From an uncultured Prevotella sp. (GTDB lineage: Bacteria; Bacteroidota; Bacteroidia; Bacteroidales; Bacteroidaceae), in the NCBI GenBank assembly GCA_905198745.1, contig CAJKDU010000007.1:8996-72995 (forward strand): a DNA stretch of 64,000 bases, given 5' to 3'. Below are positions 41,762 to 49,051 of the stretch, piece by piece. A model generated the notes under the pieces. It worked only from the letters and a program-made list of their open reading frames with translations. It had not been told where the DNA came from and searched no databases. The position numbers and the translations under genes were made by a program. Each line of letters begins with the position of its first letter. Within the stretch, counting starts at the first letter, position 1.

Positions 41762-42442
41762 ATGAAAAAGCTCATACTATTCGCCTTTTTGTGCGTTACA
41801 CTTGCCACCATGGCCCAGCAAGACACCTTGCGCCATGAGGTGCTGCTCGAAACCACGAAAGGCAACATTCGCCTGGCGCTCTACAATGAAACGCCGCTCC
41901 ACCGTGACAACTTCCTCAAACTGGTGCGCCAGGGATTTTATGATGGCGTGCTCTTCCATCGTGTCATCGAGAAATTCATGATTCAGGCAGGCGACTCAGC
42001 CAGCCGCCATGCTGCTCCGGGGACGTTGCTTGGCGACTGCACCGAACCTTACACTGTGCCGGCAGAGATTCGTTATCCACAAATTATCCACAAGCGTGGA
42101 GCTTTGGCAGCAGCTCGCGAGGGTGATGCCGCCAATCCGCAGCGGGCTTCCTCAGCCAGCCAATTCTATATTGTATATGGTAGGCGTTTCACGGATGAAA
42201 TGCTCGACAAGGTGCAGGCACGACTTGACGAACAGACCAAGGGTGAGGTGAAACTTACTCCCGAAGTACGTGAAGTCTATAAAGCTAAAGGTGGCACGCC
42301 GCATCTGGATGGTCAGTACACGGTGTTCGGTGAAGTGCTGGAAGGTATTGATGTAGTGCGTGACATCCAGTGGGTGGAGACAGACAAGAATGACCGCCCC
42401 TTAGAAGACGTGCGCATTCTAAGGGCTGTGGTGGTAAAGTGA
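41762..42442 (+). CDS. Exported cyclophilin-type peptidyl-prolyl isomerase
   Basis: Catalyses cis-trans isomerisation of proline bonds in secreted proteins. The ATG at 41762 gives 226 residues with a signal peptide (1-18, ending TMAQ). The cyclophilin core follows: LETTKGNIRLALYNETPLHRDNFLKLV, GVLFHRVIEKFMIQAGD (F-H-R-V-I, the catalytic arginine), GALAAAREGDAANPQRASSASQFYIVYG (Q-F-x-I), and YTVFGEVLEGIDVVRDI (F-G). A loop of about 50 residues between the Q-F and F-G motifs (RRFTDEMLDKVQARLDEQ...) is typical of Bacteroidota members. It may be lipid-free periplasmic. Inside the gene, two TTATCCACA boxes occur 11 bases apart. Confidence 0.93.
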   Translation: MKKLILFAFLCVTLATMAQQDTLRHEVLLETTKGNIRLALYNETPLHRDNFLKLVRQGFYDGVLFHRVIEKFMIQAGDSASRHAAPGTLLGDCTEPYTVPAEIRYPQIIHKRGALAAAREGDAANPQRASSASQFYIVYGRRFTDEMLDKVQARLDEQTKGEVKLTPEVREVYKAKGGTPHLDGQYTVFGEVLEGIDVVRDIQWVETDKNDRPLEDVRILRAVVVK

Positions 42443-42615
42443 TTTCAGCGTCAACGGGATTCCTTTTCCGCAGTAAGGATTAAGGTCCACCCGGTATTTG
42501 GAGTTACGCCTAATGTCCGTCGTATTGTGTGTGCCTGGTTTGCGGACTTAAGGCTCTGCAAACTCTTGACTTTATTTTCTTGCAGTCTTGCGTGTTGACT
42601 TTCGTCATGTGCCTA

Positions 42616-42935
42616 ACGCGCGCATGCGCACAGGAAAAACTTTCCGTTCTTTCACCTCTATCTGTCACTTTTCTTGATATTATACACTATTCGGCTGAAT
42701 GCGAGCGAGATAGAAGGAGTGATAGATGAGTGATAGATGGTTTAATATCCATCACTTCTATCACCGGTTTGCCTTTTGGCAAGATTCAGTGGAGCGTTCA
42801 AAATCGGTTCTGTTGCTTGAACACTTGTTGCTCACGCCCATGGAAATGATTGACCAAGCTGCTGCATGAAGCGTAAGTCTGCCACTTACACTTCGTTAAC
42901 CTGCCATTAACACCCCGTAAGTCTGCCATTAACAA
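42616..42935 (-). repeat. Composite intergenic repeat, copy 4 (reverse orientation)
   Basis: This is in the 599-base gap between the isomerase and the sugar operon. Left to right it reads A', B', C': A' GCGCGCATGCGCA (42619-42631), then GGAAAAACTTTCCG, TCTTTCACC and TCTGTCACTTTTCTTGATAT; B' GTGATAGATGAGTGATAGAT (42719-42738) and its inverse ATCCATCACTTCTATCACCG (42747-42766). A degenerate D' follows near 42820, then C' GCGTAAGTCTGCCACTTACA (42871-42890) and CGTAAGTCTGCCATTAAC. Copies at 28 kb (as reverse complement) and 50.7 kb align along the whole length. The flanks 42443-42615 and 42936-43041 show nothing I recognise. Confidence 0.8.
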
Positions 42936-43041
42936 ACGGCATGCGGATTATCTTATGGGGATATCCGGATGAAAATGATTTAGCGTATCAATTCTGATAC
43001 AATGACAGCTGTTGTCACTCCAAATTCCGGAAGAGCCAAGA

Positions 43042-44175
43042 TTACCCCATGTTCTTTTGACTGGCCCCGTAGTAGCGGTATGAATTGAGCGCTTCCACGA
43101 TTGTCTCGATTTCCTCTTGTGTCAATGTGGAATTGAGGGGAATGCTCCGTTCATGTGTAAAGAGCATTTCCGTATTGGGCAGTTCTATGTCGGCATATTC
43201 GCGATAGCAATATTGCTTGTGCGGTGGAAGCTGATAGTGACAGGCGCTTATGATTTCGTGGGAAGCAAAAAGGTCGTGCATTAAATCTATGGAATCTTCG
43301 CACAGCACAGGAAATATGTGGTGCACACTGGTCTTGATATAGTCGCTGTTGGGCAATTTTATGGCAGGGTTGTGGATATTCTTGCAATAGTATTCGGCAA
43401 TTTCTCTTCTCCGTCTATTCTCCTCGTCAAGGTACTTGAGTTTCACGTCGAGCACGGCAGCCTGTATTTCGTCCATGCGGCTGTTGCGTCCTTTTATGTA
43501 GAAATCCTGGGGAATCTTGGCACCATAGCTTCCCAAATCGCGTACTAACGATTCGAGTTTCGGGTCGTTTGTCGTCACTGCACCGGCGTCGCCCAATGCC
43601 CCCAGGTTCTTGCCGGGATAAAAACTGTGGGCTGCAGCGTCGCCCAGCGATCCCGTATGCTTATTGCCGAAGCGGCATCCCTGTGCCTGGGCATTATCCT
43701 CAACGAGCTTGAGGTCATGTTTCTTGCAGAGTTCCCTTATCTTTTCCGTATAGGCACACTTGCCGTAGAGGTGCACGATGAGTATGGCACGTGTCCTGGG
43801 CGTGATGGCCTGTTCTATCAGGGAGTCGTCTATTTGGTAGGTGTCCAAGCGGCAGTCGATGAACACAGGCTTGAGGTTGTTTTCCGTGATGGACAGGATG
43901 GTGGCTATAAAAGTGCTGCCCGACACGATGACTTCATCGCCGTCTTTCATGATGCCCATTTCCTTGTAGGCTCTGAATATCAGGGTGAGGGCATCGAGTC
44001 CGTTGCCGCAGCCTACGCAGTATTTCGTGCCGATGTATTGTGCGTAGTGTTCTTCAAACTGTTTGGTGGCCTCCTTTCGCAGATACCATCCGCTGTCCAC
44101 CACCTTATTGATGGCGTCCTTTATTTCTTCGCCATGCTGGGCGTTCAGTTTCTTAAGGTTTAGGTATTGAATCAT
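43042..44175 (-). CDS. FdtB/QdtB-like dTDP-3-keto-6-deoxyhexose aminotransferase
   Basis: PLP-dependent aminotransferase (DegT/DnrJ/EryC1/StrS family) that places an amino group on a nucleotide-linked keto sugar. The 377 residues show GCGNGLDALTLIFRAY (cofactor phosphate region), EVIVSGSTFIATILSI, KLVEDNAQAQGCRFG (D-x-A-Q), and the Schiff-base lysine in HSFYPGKNLGALGDAGAV. The substrate segment is GRNSRMDEIQAAVLDVKLKYLD. The combination with an FdtA-like 3,4-ketoisomerase upstream makes the 3-position the likely amination site (FdtB or QdtB). It overlaps the N-acyltransferase gene by 4 bases and is the last gene of the operon. Confidence 0.88.
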   Translation of the reverse strand: MIQYLNLKKLNAQHGEEIKDAINKVVDSGWYLRKEATKQFEEHYAQYIGTKYCVGCGNGLDALTLIFRAYKEMGIMKDGDEVIVSGSTFIATILSITENNLKPVFIDCRLDTYQIDDSLIEQAITPRTRAILIVHLYGKCAYTEKIRELCKKHDLKLVEDNAQAQGCRFGNKHTGSLGDAAAHSFYPGKNLGALGDAGAVTTNDPKLESLVRDLGSYGAKIPQDFYIKGRNSRMDEIQAAVLDVKLKYLDEENRRRREIAEYYCKNIHNPAIKLPNSDYIKTSVHHIFPVLCEDSIDLMHDLFASHEIISACHYQLPPHKQYCYREYADIELPNTEMLFTHERSIPLNSTLTQEEIETIVEALNSYRYYGASQKNMG

Positions 44176-45125
44176 ATTTGCTGTTTAATATCCCATTCAT
44201 AAGTGTCGTAGCAAACTGCCCGTCCGCCGAAGCCTTCTTTCTGGTGTATGAGTCCCTTGTTGAGCCATGTACCTTGGTGTTCGGTCGACTTTCCGAAGTC
44301 GAGATAGTCGTGGTCGGCATATTGTTCGCTGACGAGTGTGGAGAACAAGAGATCGAGTGCTCCCAGTTTCTTTCCTTCCTCGGTCGACGCTATGTATTGT
44401 GTGTGTATCACTTTTCCGCAGTCGAACACCAGTGTGCCGCCAAGCAATTTTTCCCCCTTTAGTGCTGTGAACAGATGGATGTGGCGGGGAAAGCGACGGG
44501 CAAGTAGCTCCAGTTCTTCTGCTGTGTGTACAGGTGCCACATGATGGCGGCTCTCGAGATTATCTCGAAGCATTGTCCAGAAGCTTTCAAGGTCTTGGCT
44601 TTCCTTTATCTCCACTCCGTTCCGCATGGCCTTGTTTCTCCCTCTTCGGCGCTGTTCGCTTATCTTTATGCTCGCAGGAAGGCTCACTGCTGTGGACACT
44701 TCGCGGGCAGACAGGCGTGCGTGGCATACGTTTGTCAGTGCGTAAAGGTCTTCCTCGGCAGGCACATCGTGGTATATCCAAGGAGTAGGCTTGTAGACCA
44801 CCTTGTCTATTTGCTGTGTACTGGCAAGAAAACTGTTGATGCCGTTGAACGTCTCCAGGGCAAGCTCGGTGGTCATGTGCCTGTCGGTGACCAGTCCTCC
44901 ATAGGTCAACCCGCCGTGTGAGCGGAGTGTGTTTCCCTTGATGTCTGCCGGCAGTAGCGCTATCAAGCGATGGTCAAGCCATACCATGAGCGAATGGTCG
45001 GTGAAGCGGTCGCGGTGATAGTCCATATAACGGCGGTCGAAGAGGAAGGTTCCGTTCTTCGACGTTTCCACGAAGGCATTCCATACCTCTTCGTCCGCCG
45101 CAGTATATCTGCTTATCGTGAGCAT
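44172..45125 (-). CDS. FemAB/GNAT-like N-acyltransferase
   Basis: Likely acylates the 3-amino sugar made by the operon. The 317 residues have two GNAT-like halves, as in the FemAB type: an N-terminal half (VWNAFVETSKNGTFLFDRRYMDYHRDRF, then DHSLMVWLDHRLIALLPADI) and a C-terminal half (ELELLARRFPRHIHLFTALKGEKLLGGTLVFDCGKVIHTQYIAST, then EGKKLGALDLLFSTLVSEQY and YLDFGKSTEHQGTWLNKGL). The usual FdtC/QdtC is a hexapeptide-repeat acetyltransferase of a different fold, so this would be a replacement. It overlaps the ketoisomerase by 13 bases and the aminotransferase by 4 bases. The acyl group (acetyl, hydroxybutyryl or aminoacyl) cannot be told. Confidence 0.78.
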   Translation of the reverse strand: MLTISRYTAADEEVWNAFVETSKNGTFLFDRRYMDYHRDRFTDHSLMVWLDHRLIALLPADIKGNTLRSHGGLTYGGLVTDRHMTTELALETFNGINSFLASTQQIDKVVYKPTPWIYHDVPAEEDLYALTNVCHARLSAREVSTAVSLPASIKISEQRRRGRNKAMRNGVEIKESQDLESFWTMLRDNLESRHHVAPVHTAEELELLARRFPRHIHLFTALKGEKLLGGTLVFDCGKVIHTQYIASTEEGKKLGALDLLFSTLVSEQYADHDYLDFGKSTEHQGTWLNKGLIHQKEGFGGRAVCYDTYEWDIKQQI

Positions 45126-45526
45126 CCCTTGTATTTCAGAAATTCGTCGTAGTCGTAGATGTAGTCCTCCTCCTCATAGACCTCCGAAGCAAGTACCAGG
45201 CACACGGCACCCGACGAGAAGTCGTCGAGGGTGCGCCAGATGCCGGTTTCGATGACGAGTCCCTGATAGGGGTGGTTGAGCAGGAAGGTGCGCTTCTCTG
45301 TGCCGTCGTCAAGTGTGACAGTGAAACTTCCGCTCACGGCGATGAGCAATTGCTTGAGTCGTTTGTGGGCATGCCCACCCCGGCTTTCGCCTCCTGGCAC
45401 ATCGTAGACCCAGTAGGCGCGCGCTATGCGGAAGGGAATCTGGTTATATTCCTCTACCACGGAAAGGTTGCCTCGCCGGTCTTCTATCTTCGGGATGTCA
45501 ATGATTTTGGCTTCTGATACTTTCAT
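45113..45526 (-). CDS. FdtA/QdtA-like dTDP-4-keto-6-deoxyglucose 3,4-ketoisomerase
   Basis: Cupin enzyme that moves the keto group from C4 to C3 of dTDP-4-keto-6-deoxyglucose. The 137 residues match the family length and show DIPKIEDRRGNLSVVEE, IPFRIARAYWVYDVPGGESRGGHAHKRLKQ (with the catalytic-type His pair in GGHAHK) and NHPYQGLVIETGIWRTLDDFSSGAVCLVLAS, ending in YDEFLKYK. It follows purT by only 3 bases and overlaps the acyltransferase gene by 13 bases. Its presence tells that the amino group of the final sugar is at C3. Galacto versus gluco outcome (FdtA or QdtA) cannot be decided by eye. Confidence 0.92.
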   Translation of the reverse strand: MKVSEAKIIDIPKIEDRRGNLSVVEEYNQIPFRIARAYWVYDVPGGESRGGHAHKRLKQLLIAVSGSFTVTLDDGTEKRTFLLNHPYQGLVIETGIWRTLDDFSSGAVCLVLASEVYEEEDYIYDYDEFLKYKGCSR

Positions 45527-45529
45527 CTT

Positions 45530-46711
45530 TCACTTCTTCATGTAAGGATCCGTGCCGAGCACAGTCTTGGCCAAACGTTTGGCCTTGTCGCGCAGTTGGT
45601 TGATGTTGTCGCCCACTTCGCCGTAGCAGAGCACCACGCCCATGCGCCGACCTATGTGGGCTTCCTGCTTGCCGAAGATGCGAATGCGAGTGCGGTCTTC
45701 CTTGAGGGCGTCCACCAGGTTGTAGGGAAGTGGGTCGTTGGTCTCGCTGGGCGAGAGAATAACGGCAGAGCACCCGCAGTGTTCCAGATGGATGCCGGCA
45801 ATGGGCAGTCCCATCACGGCGCGGAAATGAAGCTCAAATTCGCTAAGGTTGGTTGTGTGGCCGAGTGTTACCATGCCCGTATCGTGTGGACGCGGACTGA
45901 GTTCGGAGAAGATTACTTCGCCCCGCTTGGTGAGGAAGAACTCCACGCCCCAGATGCCGTAGCCGGTGAGTGCCTTGGTTACCTCGGCGGCTATGTGCTG
46001 TGCCTGGGCAAGCGCCTCGTCGGAGATGTGGAATGGTTGCCAGCTCTCGCGGTAGTCGCCGCCTTTCTGCACGTGGCCGATGGGCGGACAGAAAAGGGTA
46101 GGGCCGTTCTTCTGGGTGACGGTGAGAAGGGTGAATTCGCTGTCGAAGTCGATGAACTCCTCTATGATAACCTCCTTTACGTCGCCACGTCCTTCCTCCA
46201 TGGCCTCCTTGTATGCCTCGCGCAGTTCATTGTCGTTGTGCACGTAGCTCTGTCCGTGTCCGCTTGAACTCATCAGCGGCTTCACCACACAAGGGAAGCC
46301 AATCTCGTCGGCTGCGGTCTTGAACTCATCAAATGTCTTTGCGTAGAAATATTTGGCGGTTCGCAGTCCCAACTCCTTGGCAGCGAGGTCGCGGATGGCA
46401 CGGCGGTTCATGGTGTAGTTAACGGCGCGTGCGCTCGGCACCACCTGTATGCCCTGCTTCTCGTAGTCGAACAGACGTTCGGTGCGGATGGCTTCTATCT
46501 CGGGCACGATGATGTCTGGCTGGTGCTTCTTTACTACGGCATCGAGAGCGTCTCCGTCGAGCATGCTGAACACTTCACATTCGTCGGCCACCTGCATGGC
46601 AGGCGCATTGGCGTAACGGTCGCAGGCAATGACATATTGACCTGCTCTCTTGGCTGCAATGACAAACTCCTTGCCGAGTTCTCCTGAGCCAAGTAAAAGA
46701 ATCTTTTTCAT
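45530..46711 (-). CDS. purT: Formate-dependent phosphoribosylglycinamide formyltransferase
   Basis: Converts GAR, formate and ATP to formyl-GAR in purine synthesis. The ATG at 46711 gives 393 residues (E. coli PurT is 392) starting MKKILLLGSGELGKEFVIAA (GSGELGKE, GAR binding). It has ATP-grasp segments FPCVVKPLMSSSGHGQSYV, EVIIEEFIDFDSEFTLLTV, GIWGVEFFLTKRGEVIFSELSPRPHDTGMVTL and AGIHLEHCGCSAVIL. It sits within the dTDP-sugar operon between rmlB and the ketoisomerase. That is unexpected for a purine enzyme, so co-expression may be incidental or supply nucleotide precursors. A longer in-frame reading to 46891 overlaps the rmlB terminus and is rejected. Confidence 0.95.
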   Translation of the reverse strand: MKKILLLGSGELGKEFVIAAKRAGQYVIACDRYANAPAMQVADECEVFSMLDGDALDAVVKKHQPDIIVPEIEAIRTERLFDYEKQGIQVVPSARAVNYTMNRRAIRDLAAKELGLRTAKYFYAKTFDEFKTAADEIGFPCVVKPLMSSSGHGQSYVHNDNELREAYKEAMEEGRGDVKEVIIEEFIDFDSEFTLLTVTQKNGPTLFCPPIGHVQKGGDYRESWQPFHISDEALAQAQHIAAEVTKALTGYGIWGVEFFLTKRGEVIFSELSPRPHDTGMVTLGHTTNLSEFELHFRAVMGLPIAGIHLEHCGCSAVILSPSETNDPLPYNLVDALKEDRTRIRIFGKQEAHIGRRMGVVLCYGEVGDNINQLRDKAKRLAKTVLGTDPYMKK

Positions 46712-46755
46712 TTTTATGTCTTGATTGATTGAAAGGTCTGTTGTTCGTCCCTGTT

Positions 46756-47904
46756 TTATCTGTTGCCGTACATCTGGTCGTAGTACTTCTGATAGTCGCC
46801 GCTGGTCACGTCCTTGATCCAGTCTTGATTCTCCAGGTTCCACTTGATTGTCTTCACGATGCCGTCGGCAAACTTCGTTTCGGGATACCATCCCAGTTCT
46901 TCCTTGATTTTTGTTGGGTCGATGGCATAGCGTTGGTCGTGACCAAGACGGTCGGTGACGAAGGTGATGAGCGAGTCGTTAATCCAACTGATGTCTATGT
47001 CGCCGTTGGCATCCTTGACCTGCTTTTTGAGGACGTTGCGAAGCGTCTTGTCCTTTTCCATCATGTCGTGAATGGTCTTGATGGTCAGTTTCACGATGTC
47101 GATGTTCTTCATCTCGTTGTGGCCACCCACGTTGTAGACTTCGCCTTCACGACCCTCGCGCACCACCAGGTCAATGGCCTTGCAGTGGTCTTCCACGTAG
47201 AGCCAGTCGCGCACGTTGTCGCCTTTGCCGTAGACAGGCAGTTTCTTGCCTTCGAGGATATTGTTGATGATGAGTGGTATGAGTTTCTCGGGGAAGTGGT
47301 AAGGGCCATAATTGTTGGAGCACCGGGTGATGGTCACAGGCATGTGGTAAGTGTCGTGGTATGCCTTGACAATCATGTCGGCGCTGGTCTTCGATGCACT
47401 GTATGGGCTGTGGGGGCAGAGCGGTGTCTGCTCGGTGAAGAAGCCTTCGGCACCCAGTGAGCCGTAAACTTCGTCGGTGCTCACCTGGTGGTAGCGCTTG
47501 CCGGCTCTCCAGGTGGGGTAGCCTGTGGCATCCTTGCCGGTCACCCAGGCACGGCGTGCAGCGTCGAGTAGGTTCTGTGTGCCGAGGATGTTTGTCTCGA
47601 GGAAGAGTTGCGGGTTCTCTATGGAACGGTCCACGTGGCTCTCGGCGGCGAAGTTGACCACGTAGTCAATGTCGTAGTCGCTGAAGAGCTGGTCGGCAAG
47701 GGCTCTGTCGCGTATGTCGCCGCGCACGAACACGCAACGTTCGCCGTCGATGTCGTCCTTGATGGTGCCGAGGTTGCCGGCATAGGTGAGCAGGTCGAGG
47801 ATGACCACCTTGATGTCTTCGTCCTTGTATTTGCGGTGGAGCAGGTATTTGATGAAATTGGCACCGATGAAACCTGCAGCACCGGTCACGAGATAAGTCT
47901 TCAT
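46756..47904 (-). CDS. rmlB: dTDP-glucose 4,6-dehydratase
   Basis: Oxidises and dehydrates dTDP-glucose to dTDP-4-keto-6-deoxyglucose, the branch point for deoxysugars. The 382 residues begin with the Rossmann motif TGAAGFIGANFIKYLL and contain VVNFAAESHVDRSI. The catalytic Tyr-x3-Lys is in YSASKTSADMIVKAYH, and the Asp-Glu acid/base pair of the dehydratase is in HQVSTDEVYGSLG. RCSNNYGPYHFPEKLIPL and GKGDNVRDWLYVEDHCKAI complete the fold. It is somewhat longer than usual (about 350-360), with extra residues in the C-terminal third. It is the fourth gene in the operon; no rmlA is present in the window. Confidence 0.95.
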   Translation of the reverse strand: MKTYLVTGAAGFIGANFIKYLLHRKYKDEDIKVVILDLLTYAGNLGTIKDDIDGERCVFVRGDIRDRALADQLFSDYDIDYVVNFAAESHVDRSIENPQLFLETNILGTQNLLDAARRAWVTGKDATGYPTWRAGKRYHQVSTDEVYGSLGAEGFFTEQTPLCPHSPYSASKTSADMIVKAYHDTYHMPVTITRCSNNYGPYHFPEKLIPLIINNILEGKKLPVYGKGDNVRDWLYVEDHCKAIDLVVREGREGEVYNVGGHNEMKNIDIVKLTIKTIHDMMEKDKTLRNVLKKQVKDANGDIDISWINDSLITFVTDRLGHDQRYAIDPTKIKEELGWYPETKFADGIVKTIKWNLENQDWIKDVTSGDYQKYYDQMYGNR

Positions 47905-47930
47905 ATTTCTTGTATTTTCTGTTGTTTCTG

Positions 47931-48428
47931 TTAATGGTTGCTGCCCAGCGTCACCACCTCGCAGTCCTTGAATTCTTTGCCTTCAATGGTGAGTCTGACC
48001 AGTGTACGCTCCTTCTGCCATCCCTGCATGCCTGCTGCCCCGGGATTGATGTGAAGCAGGTTGAGCGTCTTGTCGTATTTTATCTTGAGTATGTGCGAGT
48101 GGCCACTGATGAAAAGCTGTGGCGGACTGGCATAGATGAGGCCGCGTATGCTCCGGTCGTAGTTGCCCGGGTATCCACCGATGTGCTTCATCAGTACATC
48201 CACGTCTTCGCACTTGAAACGGAGTGTCTCCGGATACATATACCGCAGGTCGCCGCCGTCGCAGTTGCCGCACACCGCACGCAAGGGCTTGATGGCTGCC
48301 AATCGTTCGGCGAGCTCGGTTGTGCCAATGTCGCCGGCATGCCATATTTCGTCGCACTCTCCGAGATACCGTTCGTATTTCTCGTCCCAGTAGCCGTGGG
48401 TGTCACTGATGATTCCTATGCGTTTCAT
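47931..48428 (-). CDS. YfcE/MJ0936-type metallophosphoesterase
   Basis: Calcineurin-like phosphodiesterase of unknown substrate. The 165 residues hold the five metal-binding motifs: IGIISDTHG (D-x-H), IWHAGDIG (G-D), VCGNCDGG (G-N-x-D), FISGHSHILK (G-H-x-H) and the His/Asn in LLHINPGAAGM. Single-domain and typical in length. It overlaps the cytidylate-kinase-like gene by 4 bases (start within its stop, ATGA) and is 26 bases from rmlB. This puts a small hydrolase into the sugar operon; whether it acts on nucleotide sugars or is just a neighbour is unknown. Confidence 0.92.
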   Translation of the reverse strand: MKRIGIISDTHGYWDEKYERYLGECDEIWHAGDIGTTELAERLAAIKPLRAVCGNCDGGDLRYMYPETLRFKCEDVDVLMKHIGGYPGNYDRSIRGLIYASPPQLFISGHSHILKIKYDKTLNLLHINPGAAGMQGWQKERTLVRLTIEGKEFKDCEVVTLGSNH

Positions 48429-49051
48429 TCCATTGCGAATCTTTTCCTGATGAATGCCTTGATGAACAGCTCCGTCTCCTCAATGCCCAGGATGCTCGAG
48501 TTGATGCACAGGTCATAGCTGGCTCCGTGTCCCCATTTCTTGCCCGTGTAGTAGTTGTAGTACGACGAGCGGTCGCTCTCCTGGTTCTCGATGATGCGCT
48601 CGGCGGTCTCCATGTCGCACAGATGGCGGCGACTCACGCGCATGGCCCGGTCTTTCATGTCGGCTGTGATGAACACGCTCACCGTATTCTCGTAGTCACG
48701 CAGCACGTAGTCGGCGCAGCGGCCTACAAACACGCATGAGCCCTCATCGGCGGCTTTCTTGATAGCGTCGCTTTGAAACTGGAACAGGCTCTCCTGCGAG
48801 AACTTGTTGTTGTAAAACGTGGTGTCGCTGGCAAAGGGCATGTGGATGTGGAAGAGCGACTTGAAGAAGCCTTTCTGCTCGTCGTTCTGCTCAAAGAACT
48901 TCTTGCTGAACCCGCTTTCTTCGGCTGCGAGGTTGAGCAACTCCTTGTCATAGAATTTGCATCCAAAGTCGCGTGCGAGCATTTTGGCTATGTCGTGTCC
49001 GCCGCTGCCCAGTTGTCGGCCTATGTTAATGATTATTTTCTTGTCTTCCAT
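48425..49051 (-). CDS. Cytidylate-kinase-like protein
   Basis: A P-loop nucleotide kinase of the Cytidylate_kin2 type; true substrate unproven. The 208 residues begin with IIINIGRQLGSGGHDIAKMLARDFG, a P-loop of the form GRQLGSGGHD that differs from standard cmk (GxxxxGKS) in lacking the usual Lys-Ser. They continue with CKFYDKELLNLAAEESG and CVFVGRCADYVLRDYENTVSVFITADMKDRAMRVSRR (the lid, with Arg residues) and SYYNYYTGKKWGHGASYDLCINSS. A canonical cmk is at the left edge of the window, so this is a paralogue. It overlaps the MATE gene by 26 bases and the phosphodiesterase by 4 bases, so expression is coupled. Confidence 0.86.
   Translation of the reverse strand: MEDKKIIINIGRQLGSGGHDIAKMLARDFGCKFYDKELLNLAAEESGFSKKFFEQNDEQKGFFKSLFHIHMPFASDTTFYNNKFSQESLFQFQSDAIKKAADEGSCVFVGRCADYVLRDYENTVSVFITADMKDRAMRVSRRHLCDMETAERIIENQESDRSSYYNYYTGKKWGHGASYDLCINSSILGIEETELFIKAFIRKRFAME

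Noticed and set aside
42529..42729. A 66-residue plus-strand frame in the gap after the isomerase gene
   Set aside because: It runs through modules A and B of the intergenic repeat and has no homology or start signal; the analogous frames in other copies are not conserved.
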